Positions 53,617 to 62,612 of a stretch of 64,000 nucleotides of DNA are shown piece after piece. The DNA is from Terriglobia bacterium. Its GTDB lineage: Bacteria > Acidobacteriota > Terriglobia > Terriglobales > Acidobacteriaceae. The stretch's first letter is position 1. Each line of letters opens with the position of its first letter. The position numbers and the translations under genes are program-made. The stretch spans positions 1-64,000 of the forward strand of contig JAIQGF010000009.1 of the NCBI GenBank assembly GCA_020072845.1. Reading direction: 5' to 3'. Under the pieces are notes generated by a model. That model ran no database searches. It had not been told where the DNA came from and saw only the letters and a program-made list of their open reading frames with translations.

Positions 53617-54558
53617 ATGGAAGCTGCACAATGTCCCGCATGTGGGGTCAGCCGTCCCGACCACTTGCCGTGCGGCAGTCGTAGCGAATATCAGCTATTG
53701 TGCTGCGCTGCGTGCGGCATCCTTTTCTCTGACCCCATGGTGCCGGCCGACAATGCATGGTACGAGCACTCCGAAATCTATTCAGCCCGTCATCAATGGC
53801 TTAAACACGTGGCAGTCTCGTCACAGCGGCCACGTTGGGAGTTCAACGAGGCGTTGAAGGTGGTGGGCTCGGGTGCGACGGCGCTATTGGACGTGGGCTG
53901 TGGCTTCGGCGATTTCCTGTTCCACGCACGGCGTGCAGGCTGCGACGTGACTGGAATCGATTTCAGTGCAGCGTGCGTAGAGTTCGCGCGCACGGAGCTT
54001 GGCATTCAGTCTGTTTTCAATTGCTCTCTTGAACAGCTTGCCAGCCGCTGTTCGGGACAGTTGTTCGACGCGATTACAATTTTCGAGGTACTGGAACATA
54101 CCGCCGACCCGTTTGAAGTGCTGCGGAGTGCCAAGTCACTGCTTCGCCAAGGTGGTCAGTTGTGTGTGTCCGTTCCCGGGTACCGACGCTGGCCGGCATT
54201 ATTCGACCCCGACGTCGATTTCCCGCCGCACCATTTGACCTTATGGAGCGAGCAGGGCCTCGAACGTCTGCTGGAACGCGCCGGATTTCGAGTTATAAAG
54301 GTTAGCCGAAAACCGCTACAGGCAGCCGATCTGGGACTGCACATAAAATGGGCGATTCGACGGGCACTGAAGCGCCGGATCACCACCGTACCTGCGTCAG
54401 AACAGCAGGTGTATGCAGCAACACCTACGGCTAAGAAAATCGTTGCGAGAGCAGTCCGCAGGCTTGCGGGAGGGCTGCTGGCAATCGCTTGCGTTCCGCT
54501 GCGCGTACATCGGCGCGCGGGCGGCTTTACCCTTTTCGTGCACGCAGAGAATGCTTGA
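53617..54558 (+). CDS. Class I SAM methyltransferase with zinc-ribbon N-terminus
   Basis: A 313-aa protein. C-P-A-C-G-V and C-C-A-A-C-G-I (residues ~5-35) form a zinc ribbon. The methyltransferase core has A-L-L-D-V-G-C-G-F-G-D-F, V-T-G-I-D-F-S, F-E-V-L-E-H-T-A-D-P-F-E-V-L and P-H-H-L-T-L-W-S-E-Q-G-L, typical of Methyltransf_23/C-methyltransferase-like enzymes on sugars. ATG 53617 is chosen for GGGAG eight bases upstream; ATG 53602, overlapping the remnant's stop, adds five residues. The stop overlaps the next GT4 start by eight bases. Confidence 0.88.
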   Translation: MEAAQCPACGVSRPDHLPCGSRSEYQLLCCAACGILFSDPMVPADNAWYEHSEIYSARHQWLKHVAVSSQRPRWEFNEALKVVGSGATALLDVGCGFGDFLFHARRAGCDVTGIDFSAACVEFARTELGIQSVFNCSLEQLASRCSGQLFDAITIFEVLEHTADPFEVLRSAKSLLRQGGQLCVSVPGYRRWPALFDPDVDFPPHHLTLWSEQGLERLLERAGFRVIKVSRKPLQAADLGLHIKWAIRRALKRRITTVPASEQQVYAATPTAKKIVARAVRRLAGGLLAIACVPLRVHRRAGGFTLFVHAENA

Positions 54559-55762
54559 GACAAAAGTAAACCTCGACCGGTTGCGTGTTGCCATCGTCCA
54601 CCACTGGTTCGTAGAACCGTGGGGTGGGGCCGAGCGTGTCGTCGAAGTCATCGCTAGCGTGTTTCCAAACGCGGACTTATTCACCCTCATGTCCGACCCC
54701 AGCGTTCTCCCGCCCGATCTTAAGCGGCGCAGGATCCAGACCTCTTTTCTGCAGCACATCCCCGGCAAGTATCGCTGGCGTCGGCAACTGATGCCTTTGT
54801 ATCCCCTGGCCCTGGAGCAACTCGACCTCAGCGGTTATGATCTGGTGATCAGTTCCGAATCCGGTCCTGCCAAGGGCGTGGTGACTTCTCCTCGCACCTG
54901 CCACATCTGCTACTGCAACTCGCCGATGCGCTATATCTGGGAGATGTACCACGATTACCTGGGCAGCATTCGCGGACCTGTCGCTCGTGCTGTTTTCAGG
55001 CTCAGCGCCCATTACATGCGGCTTTGGGACTTAGCGACGGCTTCGCGCGTGGACTACTTCATTGCGAATTCTCACAACGTGGCCTGCCGCATAGGCAAGC
55101 ACTATCGCCGTGATGCCGCTGTCATCCACTGCCCGGTCAGAACTTCCGAAGGATTCCTTGCGTCCGATGTCGGCGATTATTATTTGGTTGTAGGCCGGTT
55201 GGTGGATTACAAACGCGTCGACCTGGCCATTGAGGCCTGCAACCGGCTGAAGCGTCCGCTGAAAGTGATCGGGGATGGCCCACAATATAATGCACTCCGT
55301 CGCATCGCCGGTCCCACGGTGGAGTTTCTCGGTTTTGTCTCGACGGAACTCGTGCAACGCTCTTATGCTGGTTGTCGGGCACTGCTCTTTCCGGGCGAGG
55401 AAGATTTTGGGCTGGTGCCGGTGGAAGCCCAGGCTTTTGGCAGGCCGGTGATCGCCTTTGGCGCTGGTGGAGCTTTGGAAACGGTGAATGGTCTCTATCC
55501 TGGCGATGCCTTTGCGTCCGCGGCCACCGGCGTTTTCTTCCGCGAGCAGTCGACGGAATCCCTGATCGAAGCGATCCGGTATTTCGAGGCGGTGGAATCG
55601 CGGTTTTCGAGCGCATCCATTCGCGAGCATAGCGCGGCTTTCGACGAGGCGCATTTTCGCGCCGCTTTTGAGAGCTTTGTCGCTGCCAAATGGGCGGAAT
55701 TCCTGGATGTTACCTCGCATTCGGCTAAGAACACTCAGATTGCGGCGGGACAGCGTATCTAG
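54551..55762 (+). CDS. GT4 glycosyltransferase (WbaZ-like)
   Basis: A 403-aa GT-B enzyme. V-A-I-V-H-H-W-F-V-E-P-W-G-G-A-E-R-V starts the acceptor domain. S-E-S-G-P-A-K-G-V and H-I-C-Y-C-N-S-P-M-R-Y-I-W follow. The donor domain has Y-L-V-V-G-R-L-V-D-Y-K-R-V-D and F-P-G-E-E-D-F-G-L-V-P-V-E-A-Q-A-F-G-R-P-V-I-A. The E-E-D-F-G-L-V-P-x-E-A-Q-A form is shared with WbaZ-type mannosyl/rhamnosyltransferases. ATG 54551 overlaps the preceding stop; a longer open frame upstream is a shadow. The last ~20 residues look like an unstructured tail. Confidence 0.9.
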   Translation: MLETKVNLDRLRVAIVHHWFVEPWGGAERVVEVIASVFPNADLFTLMSDPSVLPPDLKRRRIQTSFLQHIPGKYRWRRQLMPLYPLALEQLDLSGYDLVISSESGPAKGVVTSPRTCHICYCNSPMRYIWEMYHDYLGSIRGPVARAVFRLSAHYMRLWDLATASRVDYFIANSHNVACRIGKHYRRDAAVIHCPVRTSEGFLASDVGDYYLVVGRLVDYKRVDLAIEACNRLKRPLKVIGDGPQYNALRRIAGPTVEFLGFVSTELVQRSYAGCRALLFPGEEDFGLVPVEAQAFGRPVIAFGAGGALETVNGLYPGDAFASAATGVFFREQSTESLIEAIRYFEAVESRFSSASIREHSAAFDEAHFRAAFESFVAAKWAEFLDVTSHSAKNTQIAAGQRI

Positions 55763-55778
55763 GCGTAATCACAGACTC

Positions 55779-56456
55779 ATGCTCAAACCTGTCGATTTCA
55801 CTGAAACCACCCGGGGTGTTACCGGGCCGATGCTCGTGTCGTCGCGGCACTGGAATGATCCGGTGCAGCGGGCCTTGAAGCGCGTCTTGGATATTGGCCT
55901 TTCGGGGTTCCTGCTCGTCGTCCTGTCGCCGTTGTTCCTGTTGTTGGCCGTCTTGGTTAAGCTGTCCTCCCCAGGTCCGGTTTTCTTCCGTTGGTGTGTC
56001 GTCGGAAAACGCGGGCGCCCGTTCGTCGGCTACAAGTTCCGGACTATGCTGGTCGGCGCGGACCAGATGAGGGAGCAGTTGGGGCACAAGAACGAAATGA
56101 CCGGCCCATTTTTTAAGATGACCTACGATCCTCGAGTGACCGCTGTAGGACGCATCCTGCGGCGGTTCAGCCTGGACGAACTGCCGCAACTATGGAGCAT
56201 CCTCAAGGGCGACATGAGTTTGGTCGGCCCCCGTCCCACCCAGGTCTTCGAGTATGAGCGGCTGCTGGAATGGCAGAAGACCAGGGTGCACGTGAGGCCA
56301 GGTGCGGTTTCATCTTGGATTGTCTCCGGCAAATCGCGTGATTTTGACGAAATGGTGCGCTTGGACTTGCGGTACATCCATGAATGGTCCATTTGGACGG
56401 ATATTCGCATTTTGCTCAAAGCACTGCCCTACGTCTTGCTGGGCAGGAATTGTTGA
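55779..56456 (+). CDS. Compact polyprenyl-phosphate sugar-1-phosphate transferase
   Basis: A 225-aa monotopic phosphoglycosyl transferase. One hydrophobic segment (~40-62; [16 protein letters not shown]) is followed by G-P-V-F-F-R, Y-K-F-R-T-M, the catalytic Asp-Glu dyad D133-E134 in S-L-D-E-L-P-Q-L-W, and [10 protein letters not shown]. It moves a sugar-1-phosphate from a nucleotide sugar to undecaprenyl phosphate, the first step of repeat-unit assembly. All expected residues are present, unlike the second transferase at 58630. It starts 16 bases after the GT4 gene. Sugar unknown (Gal, Glc or an acetamido sugar are common). Confidence 0.92.
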   Translation: MLKPVDFTETTRGVTGPMLVSSRHWNDPVQRALKRVLDIGLSGFLLVVLSPLFLLLAVLVKLSSPGPVFFRWCVVGKRGRPFVGYKFRTMLVGADQMREQLGHKNEMTGPFFKMTYDPRVTAVGRILRRFSLDELPQLWSILKGDMSLVGPRPTQVFEYERLLEWQKTRVHVRPGAVSSWIVSGKSRDFDEMVRLDLRYIHEWSIWTDIRILLKALPYVLLGRNC

Positions 56457-56563
56457 CGGACCAGTACGAGCGGAACATGCGTCCGATTTCCTCCTGAAAT
56501 ACACATTCTGCTGATGGGCTCTCAGTTCGCATGGATTGGATCTGGGTCCGGAAGGAGCACCTG

Positions 56564-57565
56564 ATGGCCAGGGTCCTCGTAACCGGCGGGGCCGGCTACA
56601 TCGGTTCCATTTGTGCTCGAGAATTGCTGCGCCTTGGGCACGAAGTCATCATCATTGACGATCTCTCGGCCGGGCATCGGCAAGCCGTGCCGGCGGGAGC
56701 GAAGTTTTACCACCTCGATATCGGCGATCGTAATGCGATTCGTGAACTGCTCGCCTCCACGCCCATGGATGTCGTCTTCCATTTTGCGGCCAAGGCGCTG
56801 ATCTCGGAATCGGTCACCAATCCCGGCGTTTTCTTCGATCGCAACCTGGCCTCCAGCATTGCCCTTTGCGAAGAGCTGCGGCGCGCCGGCGTCGCCAATT
56901 TTGTGTTCTCCTCGTCCGCGGCCGTCTACGGCAATCCTTCCACCGTTCCCATCCCCGAAGACCATCCCAAAGAGCCTGTCAACGCATACGGCGAGAGCAA
57001 GCTTGCCTTCGAACGTGTCCTGCGCTGGTACGCCTCCAGTTACGGTTGGAGCGTGGTCGCTTTCCGCTACTTCAACGCTTGTGGAAGCACTCCGTCCGGC
57101 GGTGAGCTCCACGACCCCGAGACCCACATTCTCCCGCTGCTCCTGCAAACCGCATCCGGCCGCCGCGCGTACTTTGAGATCTACGGCGCTGACTACGAAA
57201 CGCCGGACGGAACTTGCCTTCGCGATTATGTCCACGTGTCGGATATCGCCGACGCACATCTGCTGGCTTTCCAAAAGATGAATGTTCCAGGCTTTCGCGC
57301 CTATAACATCGGAACCGGGACCAGCTACTCCGTGCGGCAGATCTGTGATGCAGTTGCTGCCGTGACGCAAAAGCAACTTGACCTACGCGTCGGCCCCAGG
57401 CGATCGGGAGATCCGGCCGTGCTGTGCGCCAGTCCCGCGCGTTTGATCAATGACTTCGGCTGGAAGCCCGGGCGATCCGATCTGACGACGATCGTGGCAT
57501 CGGCTTGGGAATGGGAACAGCGGCAGGTTCGTAACCTTCGACCCGCCTCGCGCTCTCTCTCCTGA
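56564..57565 (+). CDS. galE: UDP-glucose 4-epimerase
   Basis: A 333-aa extended SDR. V-L-V-T-G-G-A-G-Y-I-G-S binds NAD. V-F-H-F-A-A-K-A-L-I-S-E-S-V, S-S-S-A-A-V-Y-G, the catalytic N-A-Y-G-E-S-K, Y-F-N-A-C-G and Y-E-T-P-D-G-T-C-L-R-D-Y-V-H-V are textbook GalE. AAGGAG lies seven bases before ATG 56564; a start 11 codons earlier lacks a site. It supplies UDP-galactose for the glycosyltransferases of the operon. 107 bases separate it from the upstream transferase. Confidence 0.94.
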   Translation: MARVLVTGGAGYIGSICARELLRLGHEVIIIDDLSAGHRQAVPAGAKFYHLDIGDRNAIRELLASTPMDVVFHFAAKALISESVTNPGVFFDRNLASSIALCEELRRAGVANFVFSSSAAVYGNPSTVPIPEDHPKEPVNAYGESKLAFERVLRWYASSYGWSVVAFRYFNACGSTPSGGELHDPETHILPLLLQTASGRRAYFEIYGADYETPDGTCLRDYVHVSDIADAHLLAFQKMNVPGFRAYNIGTGTSYSVRQICDAVAAVTQKQLDLRVGPRRSGDPAVLCASPARLINDFGWKPGRSDLTTIVASAWEWEQRQVRNLRPASRSLS

Positions 57566-57806
57566 CATCTCCCAAAACGTATCGCGTCCGTCCGTTAACC
57601 TGGCGCTCATTAGATTTCCGGCTGTGTTTCGACCTGCGCTCGATTTCCACAGCCCGAGGGTCGTTAGTAAGCGTCTAGCGACTCCGGCGTTGTATACTTG
57701 GCGACGATCTGAATACCTGCGATCCAGGTACTTTTGTGTTCCGCAACAACTTGACCCACCTTTACGGGTTTCGGGTGATTGGGACAGCGAACAAGGGGCA
57801 ACCTAG

Positions 57807-58448
57807 ATGAATGTTTCTCCCGATCCAGTTTCCGGCGCTCCCGTGCTCGACGTATTTCGTCCCGCCGGCTACTTCAGGGCATTGACGGATGTCATTGCGC
57901 GCATGCCGTTGTCGGTCATCAATGGCATCGTGGATGTCATCTTGCGTGCCTATCACGAACGCCGCACCGTGTTTCTTTACGGCAATGGTGGTAGCGCAGC
58001 TCTCGCTTCGCACTGCGCCTGTGATCTGGGCAAGGGGACCAGCAACGGTGATGACCGGCGCCTGCGCGTCGTCTCGCTGACCGATAACGTACCGTTGATC
58101 ACCGCCTGGGCCAATGATTCCGCCTACGAGTATATTTTTGTCGAGCAGCTTCGGAATCTCTTGCGGCCGGGCGACATCAGCTTCGCAATCAGCGCCAGTG
58201 GCAATTCGCCCAACGTCGTGAATGCGTTGCAGTACTCGCGCGATGTGGGTGCAAGTAACGTTGGTATCACCGGATTCGGGGGCGGACGAATGAGGGACCT
58301 TTGTGATCTCTGTCTCGTCGTCCCGTCGGATAACATGCAATTGGTGGAAGATCTTCACCTTTCCGTTTCCCATGCGGTGTTTACCAGCGTTCGCCATCGC
58401 ATTGCCGAGTCCGCTCGCGCCAAAGCGGCAGAGGTGGCGGCAGATTGA
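57807..58448 (+). CDS. gmhA: Sedoheptulose-7-phosphate isomerase (SIS domain)
   Basis: A 213-aa SIS-domain protein. F-L-Y-G-N-G-G-S-A-A-L-A-S-H-C-A-C-D-L-G-K (about 52-72) carries the phosphosugar site. S-L-T-D-N-V-P-L-I-T-A-W-A-N-D, A-I-S-A-S-G-N-S-P-N-V and E-D-L-H-L-S-V-S-H are GmhA-like. It converts sedoheptulose-7-phosphate to D-glycero-D-manno-heptose-7-phosphate. AAGGGG precedes ATG 57807 by about nine bases. It opens a heptose-activation cassette with the kinase at 60038, guanylyltransferase at 61151 and phosphatase at 61873, interrupted only by a sugar transferase. It follows a 241-base gap where an internal promoter could lie (TATACT at 57693, no good -35). Confidence 0.9.
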   Translation: MNVSPDPVSGAPVLDVFRPAGYFRALTDVIARMPLSVINGIVDVILRAYHERRTVFLYGNGGSAALASHCACDLGKGTSNGDDRRLRVVSLTDNVPLITAWANDSAYEYIFVEQLRNLLRPGDISFAISASGNSPNVVNALQYSRDVGASNVGITGFGGGRMRDLCDLCLVVPSDNMQLVEDLHLSVSHAVFTSVRHRIAESARAKAAEVAAD

Positions 58449-58629
58449 ACGGCGGTTGTAATTCCGCCAATGGGAAATGGGAAGTGCGTTACCACGGCAT
58501 GCCGTTCGAAGCCTTGACTTCGCATTGGCAACGCGAAACAATTCTTTGGCATCATCGTTCTTGACAATCGCTCCCAACTGCAAACCCTACACGACGTTTT
58601 AGTCTGGCAACTGGTCGACGACACCCAAC

Positions 58630-60069
58630 ATGACGCGAAGACTGGCGCAATTCATTTTTGTTGCTGATTTGCTCGTCGTGGGCGCCTCGTTGTTCCTGGC
58701 GTACTACGTCCGCTCCTTGGCCGGACCCTCGCCGGGGACCCTTGCGGTCTTCATTGCACAGTGGTGGCCAATGATCCTCTCCGCCATTGGCCTATGGACG
58801 ATCCTGTATATTCACATGAAGCTGGACGGATTCCGCGGCGGGTGGCATCTTCCCAGACTTACGTCGCAGCTTACCCTGGCTGTCTTTCTTCTTATCACTC
58901 TCCTGCTCGCGGTGGGCTATCTCCAGCACCAATTTTATTATTCCCGCCTCGCGCTGCTGTCATTCGGATTTCTTGTTCTGGTTGGCTTTATCCTCGTCCG
59001 TTGTTGCGTGCGTTCGTTGGTAATGTCGAAGACCCGCTCCGGTGGCAGCCGGAAGGTCGTTATCCTGGGCAACGGTAACGTCGCCCGCGAACTGGCCCAC
59101 AAGATTGAGCAGCATCCGGAACTCCTGCTGCAAGTCGTGGGCTTTCTCTACCCGGGGACTTCCGAGTCCATGAACGGCGCCGCCGCGATTCTTTCGTCCG
59201 CGAAGGACTCGCAGCCGGTGACGAGTCTCGGTGTCGTCGACCTCTTCCGGGCATCGCAGGTCGAGGAACTGATCGTCGCGCTTCCCGACTCCTCCGCCTT
59301 GGAAACAAGAAAGCTTATTGCGGTTTGCCGCAGCGAGGGCTTTCACGTATCCCTCATTCCGCAGTGGTATGAACTCTATGTTTCCAGGGCGCGTCTCGTG
59401 GAACTCGACGGCCTTCCGATGATCTCGCTGGAAAATCGCAGCCTCTCGCCCGTCAGTTTGTTGTACAAGCGCACCATGGATCTGGTTCTCGCTTCCTTCC
59501 TGGTTCTGCTCGCCTCGCCTCTTCTGCTCGTCATCGCCGCCTCTCTACTGGTCCGGCGTGGCAAGATTTTCAAGTTTGAGGTGCGCTGCGGAGAGAATGG
59601 CAAGCCCTTTAGGATGTACCGCTTCAACGTTGATCGCGAGCACCCGGATCGCCTGATTGGTTTTGAGCGCCTGCTTGCCCAGCTCAGCCTCACCGAGCTG
59701 CCCCAGCTGTGGAATGTGCTGCTCGGAGACATGGCTTTGGTCGGGCCGCGTCCCGAATCACCGGATCGCGTTCGGCACTACTCGGATTGGCAGAAACAAC
59801 GCCTTACCATCACCCCGGGGCTCACCGGCCTGGCCCAAGTCTATGGCCTGCGCGACCGCCATTCGTCCGAGGCCAAGGCGCGCTTCGACGTTCAATACAT
59901 CTACGACTGGTCGCCATTGCTCGATTTGTCGCTGGTGTTGCAGACGGTGTGGACGTTGGCAGTTCGGCTCTTCCATCCCGATCGTGCCGTGGCGCAGGTT
60001 CCGCCGGTCGTTGCGCCCGGGCTCACGGAGGTGATGCGTGCTAATCGTACGCACTCCGGTGCGGATTAG
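58630..60069 (+). CDS. Divergent polyprenyl glycosylphosphotransferase lacking the catalytic Asp
   Basis: A 479-aa member of the WcaJ/WbaP-type family. Four hydrophobic segments (~8-115), a CoA-binding-like Rossmann domain (~135-250; V-V-I-L-G-N-G-N-V-A-R-E-L) and a C-terminal transferase domain with a membrane segment (~285-310). It retains G-D-M-A-L-V-G-P-R-P-E. Where active enzymes read S-L-D-E-L-P-Q, this protein reads S-L-T355-E356-L-P-Q, so the nucleophilic Asp is Thr. The usual K-F-R-T-M is Y-R-F-N-V, and the segment between is shortened. It may be inactive, regulatory, or have an altered mechanism. The next gene (GTG 60038) overlaps its end by 32 bases. Confidence 0.88.
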   Translation: MTRRLAQFIFVADLLVVGASLFLAYYVRSLAGPSPGTLAVFIAQWWPMILSAIGLWTILYIHMKLDGFRGGWHLPRLTSQLTLAVFLLITLLLAVGYLQHQFYYSRLALLSFGFLVLVGFILVRCCVRSLVMSKTRSGGSRKVVILGNGNVARELAHKIEQHPELLLQVVGFLYPGTSESMNGAAAILSSAKDSQPVTSLGVVDLFRASQVEELIVALPDSSALETRKLIAVCRSEGFHVSLIPQWYELYVSRARLVELDGLPMISLENRSLSPVSLLYKRTMDLVLASFLVLLASPLLLVIAASLLVRRGKIFKFEVRCGENGKPFRMYRFNVDREHPDRLIGFERLLAQLSLTELPQLWNVLLGDMALVGPRPESPDRVRHYSDWQKQRLTITPGLTGLAQVYGLRDRHSSEAKARFDVQYIYDWSPLLDLSLVLQTVWTLAVRLFHPDRAVAQVPPVVAPGLTEVMRANRTHSGAD

Positions 60070-61129
60070 CTTCGGCGGGGGCGGAACCGATCTCCCTGCC
60101 TATTACGAGCAGTTCGGCGGTGCCGTCCTCAGTGCCGCTATCAATAAGCATTTCTATACCATCCTGCAGAAGCGCACCGACGGCAAGGTGCAGGTGATTT
60201 CCTCGGATCTGCGGGCGATCGAGACCTGGGAAGACATTACCCGCATGGCGGGCAAGGGCAGTGATCTCGAGATCCCGTTCTCCGTCCTCAAGGAAATCGG
60301 CTGTGCGGTTTCCGTCAGTTTATTTCTCGCATCCGAGATTCCGCCCGGCACCGGCTTGGGTTCCTCGGCCAGTGTCTGCGTCAACGTCCTCAAAACTCTT
60401 GCGACCTACTTGCGCATGAACCTGTCCAAGTACGAACTGGCGGAACGCGCGTTTCACATCGCCCGCAACGTCCTGCGCAAGCCCGTCGGTAAGCAGGACG
60501 AGTACGCTGCTGCCTTTGGCGGCCTGAATTACATCAAGTTTGAACGTGACGGCTCCGTCGTTGTTGAACCGCTGATGCTTGACTCCGACGTCATGCGCGA
60601 GCTGCAAAGCAGCCTGATGTTGTTCTTCACCGGCGCTTCGCACGATTCCTGGAAAATTCTGGCGGAACAGGAGTCCTCGACGAAAGACGAACATGGGTTG
60701 GCGGTGGAATCGCTGCACCAGATTCGTGAACTCGCCGATGAGATGCGGGTCGCCCTCAAAAGTGGTAACTTGCGCGCCTTCGGATTGCTGCTGCACCAGG
60801 GGTGGCAAGCCAAAAGACGTGTCTCCAACAAGATCTCTACCGCTCGCATTGATGCGATGTATGAGGCGGCTCGCAATGCCGGTGCTCTGGGCGGCAAGAT
60901 TACCGGCGCGGGCGGCGGCGGTTTCCTTCTTTTCTTCTGTCCGGAACAGCAGCAGGCTGACGTTCGCGCAGCCATGAGCCAGTTCGGCGCACGGGAAATG
61001 ACCTTCGATTTCGATTTTAACGGCGCTCAGGTCGTCGCCGACGACCCCTTCATCGACGGAGATGAACTCGGCGGCATGCGCTGGACCTTTTCCCCGGTGC
61101 GTTCCACCGCTTCTACTCCTCATCCCTAG
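60038..61129 (+). CDS. hddA: GHMP kinase, D-glycero-D-manno-heptose-7-phosphate kinase-like
   Basis: A 363-aa GHMP-family kinase. R-T-P-V-R-I-S-F-G-G-G-G-T-D-L-P is the HddA/WcbL-type N-terminus, P-P-G-T-G-L-G-S-S-A-S-V is the ATP-binding motif, K-P-V-G-K-Q-D-E-Y-A-A-A follows, and K-I-T-G-A-G-G-G-G-F-L-L-F is motif 3. HddA phosphorylates C1 of the heptose-7-phosphate. It starts at GTG 60038 inside the end of the transferase gene (32-base overlap), then 21 bases to hddC. L-fucose/mannose-type GHMP kinases are the alternative; the neighbouring gmhA and guanylyltransferase favour heptose. Confidence 0.86.
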   Translation: MLIVRTPVRISFGGGGTDLPAYYEQFGGAVLSAAINKHFYTILQKRTDGKVQVISSDLRAIETWEDITRMAGKGSDLEIPFSVLKEIGCAVSVSLFLASEIPPGTGLGSSASVCVNVLKTLATYLRMNLSKYELAERAFHIARNVLRKPVGKQDEYAAAFGGLNYIKFERDGSVVVEPLMLDSDVMRELQSSLMLFFTGASHDSWKILAEQESSTKDEHGLAVESLHQIRELADEMRVALKSGNLRAFGLLLHQGWQAKRRVSNKISTARIDAMYEAARNAGALGGKITGAGGGGFLLFFCPEQQQADVRAAMSQFGAREMTFDFDFNGAQVVADDPFIDGDELGGMRWTFSPVRSTASTPHP

Positions 61130-61150
61130 AAATCATCCAGGAATCTCCGC

Positions 61151-61879
61151 GTGAAAGCCTTTCTCCTCGCGGCGGGGCACGGAACACGCCTGCGTCCGCT
61201 CACCGATAGCATTCCCAAATGCCTCGTGCCCATCCGTGGCACCCCGATGTTGCGCATCTGGCTGGAGCTGTGTCGCCGCTACGGCATCAACAAGGTCTTG
61301 ATCAATCTTCACGCCCACGCCGACCAGGTGCGCGCATATCTGTCGCGCGAGAATTGCGGGCCCGCCGTGGAGGTCTTCGAAGAGCCAACGTTGTTGGGCA
61401 GCGCCGGCACGCTGTTGGCCAATCGCGGTTGGATCGACTCGGACGAGTTGTTCTGGGTTTTTTACGCCGATGTCCTGACCACCGTCAATCTTGGGCGCAT
61501 GTTGGATTTCCACCGCAGCCACGGCGCATGCGCCACTCTCGGCGTATACTCCGTGCCCGATCCCTCACGCTGTGGCGTCATCACCGCCGACCCGCGGGGA
61601 GTGGTTCGCAATTTCGTCGAGAAGCCGCTCCACCCCACCAGCAACGTAGTGTTTTCGGGGATCCTGATCGGAACCCAGGCCATGCTCAGCGCCATTCCTG
61701 CTGTGCCGCAAGCGGATATCGCTCGCCACCTGCTCCCCAACCTGCTGGGCCGGATGTACGCCTATCCCATTTCCGAGTTTCTGGTTGATATCGGTACAAT
61801 GAATAACTATCGCTTTGCACAAGAGAGCTGGCCCGGTCTTTTGGGTTCCAAGTCCGATTCGGGATTGACCTCATGCTGA
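61151..61879 (+). CDS. hddC: Sugar-1-phosphate nucleotidyltransferase (HddC/WcbM-like guanylyltransferase)
   Basis: A 242-aa nucleotidyltransferase. A-F-L-L-A-A-G-H-G-T-R-L-R-P-L-T is the NTP-binding loop, P-K-C-L-V-P-I carries the catalytic Lys, V-F-Y-A-D-V-L-T is the metal-binding Asp region, and F-V-E-K-P and F-L-V-D-I-G-T follow. The short length without a C-terminal beta-helix matches HddC/WcbM, which makes GDP-D-glycero-alpha-D-manno-heptose. The start is GTG 61151, 21 bases after the kinase. It overlaps the HAD gene by seven bases. NTP preference (GTP versus CTP/UTP) is inferred from context. Confidence 0.87.
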   Translation: MKAFLLAAGHGTRLRPLTDSIPKCLVPIRGTPMLRIWLELCRRYGINKVLINLHAHADQVRAYLSRENCGPAVEVFEEPTLLGSAGTLLANRGWIDSDELFWVFYADVLTTVNLGRMLDFHRSHGACATLGVYSVPDPSRCGVITADPRGVVRNFVEKPLHPTSNVVFSGILIGTQAMLSAIPAVPQADIARHLLPNLLGRMYAYPISEFLVDIGTMNNYRFAQESWPGLLGSKSDSGLTSC

Positions 61880-62550
61880 AGGGCATAATTTTCGACTTGG
61901 ATGGCGTCGTGATTGACAGCCATCCCATTCACAAATCAGCTTGGAAGCGTTTCTTGGCCTCCCTCGGCAGGCACGTGACCGACGACGAATTGGACTTTGT
62001 TCTCGACGGTCGGAAAAAAGAGGACATATTGCGGCACTTCCTGGGCGATCTGTCGGAGGAACAGATACGCAATTACGGCCATCAGAAAGAGATGATGTTC
62101 CGTGAAGAGTCGCGGGCCATCAAGCTGGTGGACGGCGTCGCCGACTTCCTCGGCCAGATCCAACGAGCCGGAATTCCCATGGGTTTGGCGACTTCGGGGA
62201 GTTATAGCAGGGTGCAATACATTCTTGACCGCTTGGACTTGCGCCGCCGCTTCCAGGTCGTTGTAACCGGCGATGATGTCCTCAAGGGCAAACCCGATCC
62301 CGCGATCTTCGTCCTGGCTGCCCGACAACTTCAATGCCCCCATGCAGATGTGCTGGTTGTAGAAGACGCGGTCGCCGGGGTCCGGGCAGCCAAGCAAGCC
62401 GGTATGAAGTGCCTCGGCATTGCCGGCTCCAACGGCCTTGGCCCGTTGTTGCGCGAGGCGGGTGCGGACGGGGTTGTGTCCAACTTCGTCGGCCTTTCCG
62501 TGGAATCCTTACACAATATCGGAAACGGCTATCGCATTGATCTGGCCTGA
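61873..62550 (+). CDS. HAD-family phosphatase/phosphomutase, possible GmhB substitute
   Basis: A 225-aa HAD hydrolase. Motif I is F-D8-L-D10-G-V-V-I-D-S-H, motif II T-S-G-S-Y-S-R, motif III Lys in L-K-G-K-P-D-P-A-I-F, and motif IV V-V-E-D-A-V-A-G-V. A helical C1 cap lies at about 18-90. This is the beta-phosphoglucomutase-like subgroup, not the capless GmhB type. Its place at the end of the gmhA-hddA-hddC series, overlapping hddC, suggests it removes the C7 phosphate of the heptose-1,7-bisphosphate, the one step without a canonical gene here. A phosphomutase role is the alternative. Last gene before the terminator. Confidence 0.85.
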   Translation: MLKGIIFDLDGVVIDSHPIHKSAWKRFLASLGRHVTDDELDFVLDGRKKEDILRHFLGDLSEEQIRNYGHQKEMMFREESRAIKLVDGVADFLGQIQRAGIPMGLATSGSYSRVQYILDRLDLRRRFQVVVTGDDVLKGKPDPAIFVLAARQLQCPHADVLVVEDAVAGVRAAKQAGMKCLGIAGSNGLGPLLREAGADGVVSNFVGLSVESLHNIGNGYRIDLA

Positions 62551-62584
62551 CGGGCCGTGCGGAGAAAGTTCGCACCGTTTATTG

Positions 62585-62612
62585 CCCGGCCCTTAAGGCC
62601 GGGTTTTTCTTT
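62585..62612 (+). terminator. Rho-independent terminator ending the main operon
   Basis: CCCGGCC (62585-62591) pairs perfectly with GGCCGGG (62597-62603) around the loop CTTAA, followed by TTTTTCTTT. It lies 34 bases after the stop of the HAD gene. It is the only clear intrinsic terminator noticed in the 28 kb downstream of the NusG-like gene. Confidence 0.92.
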
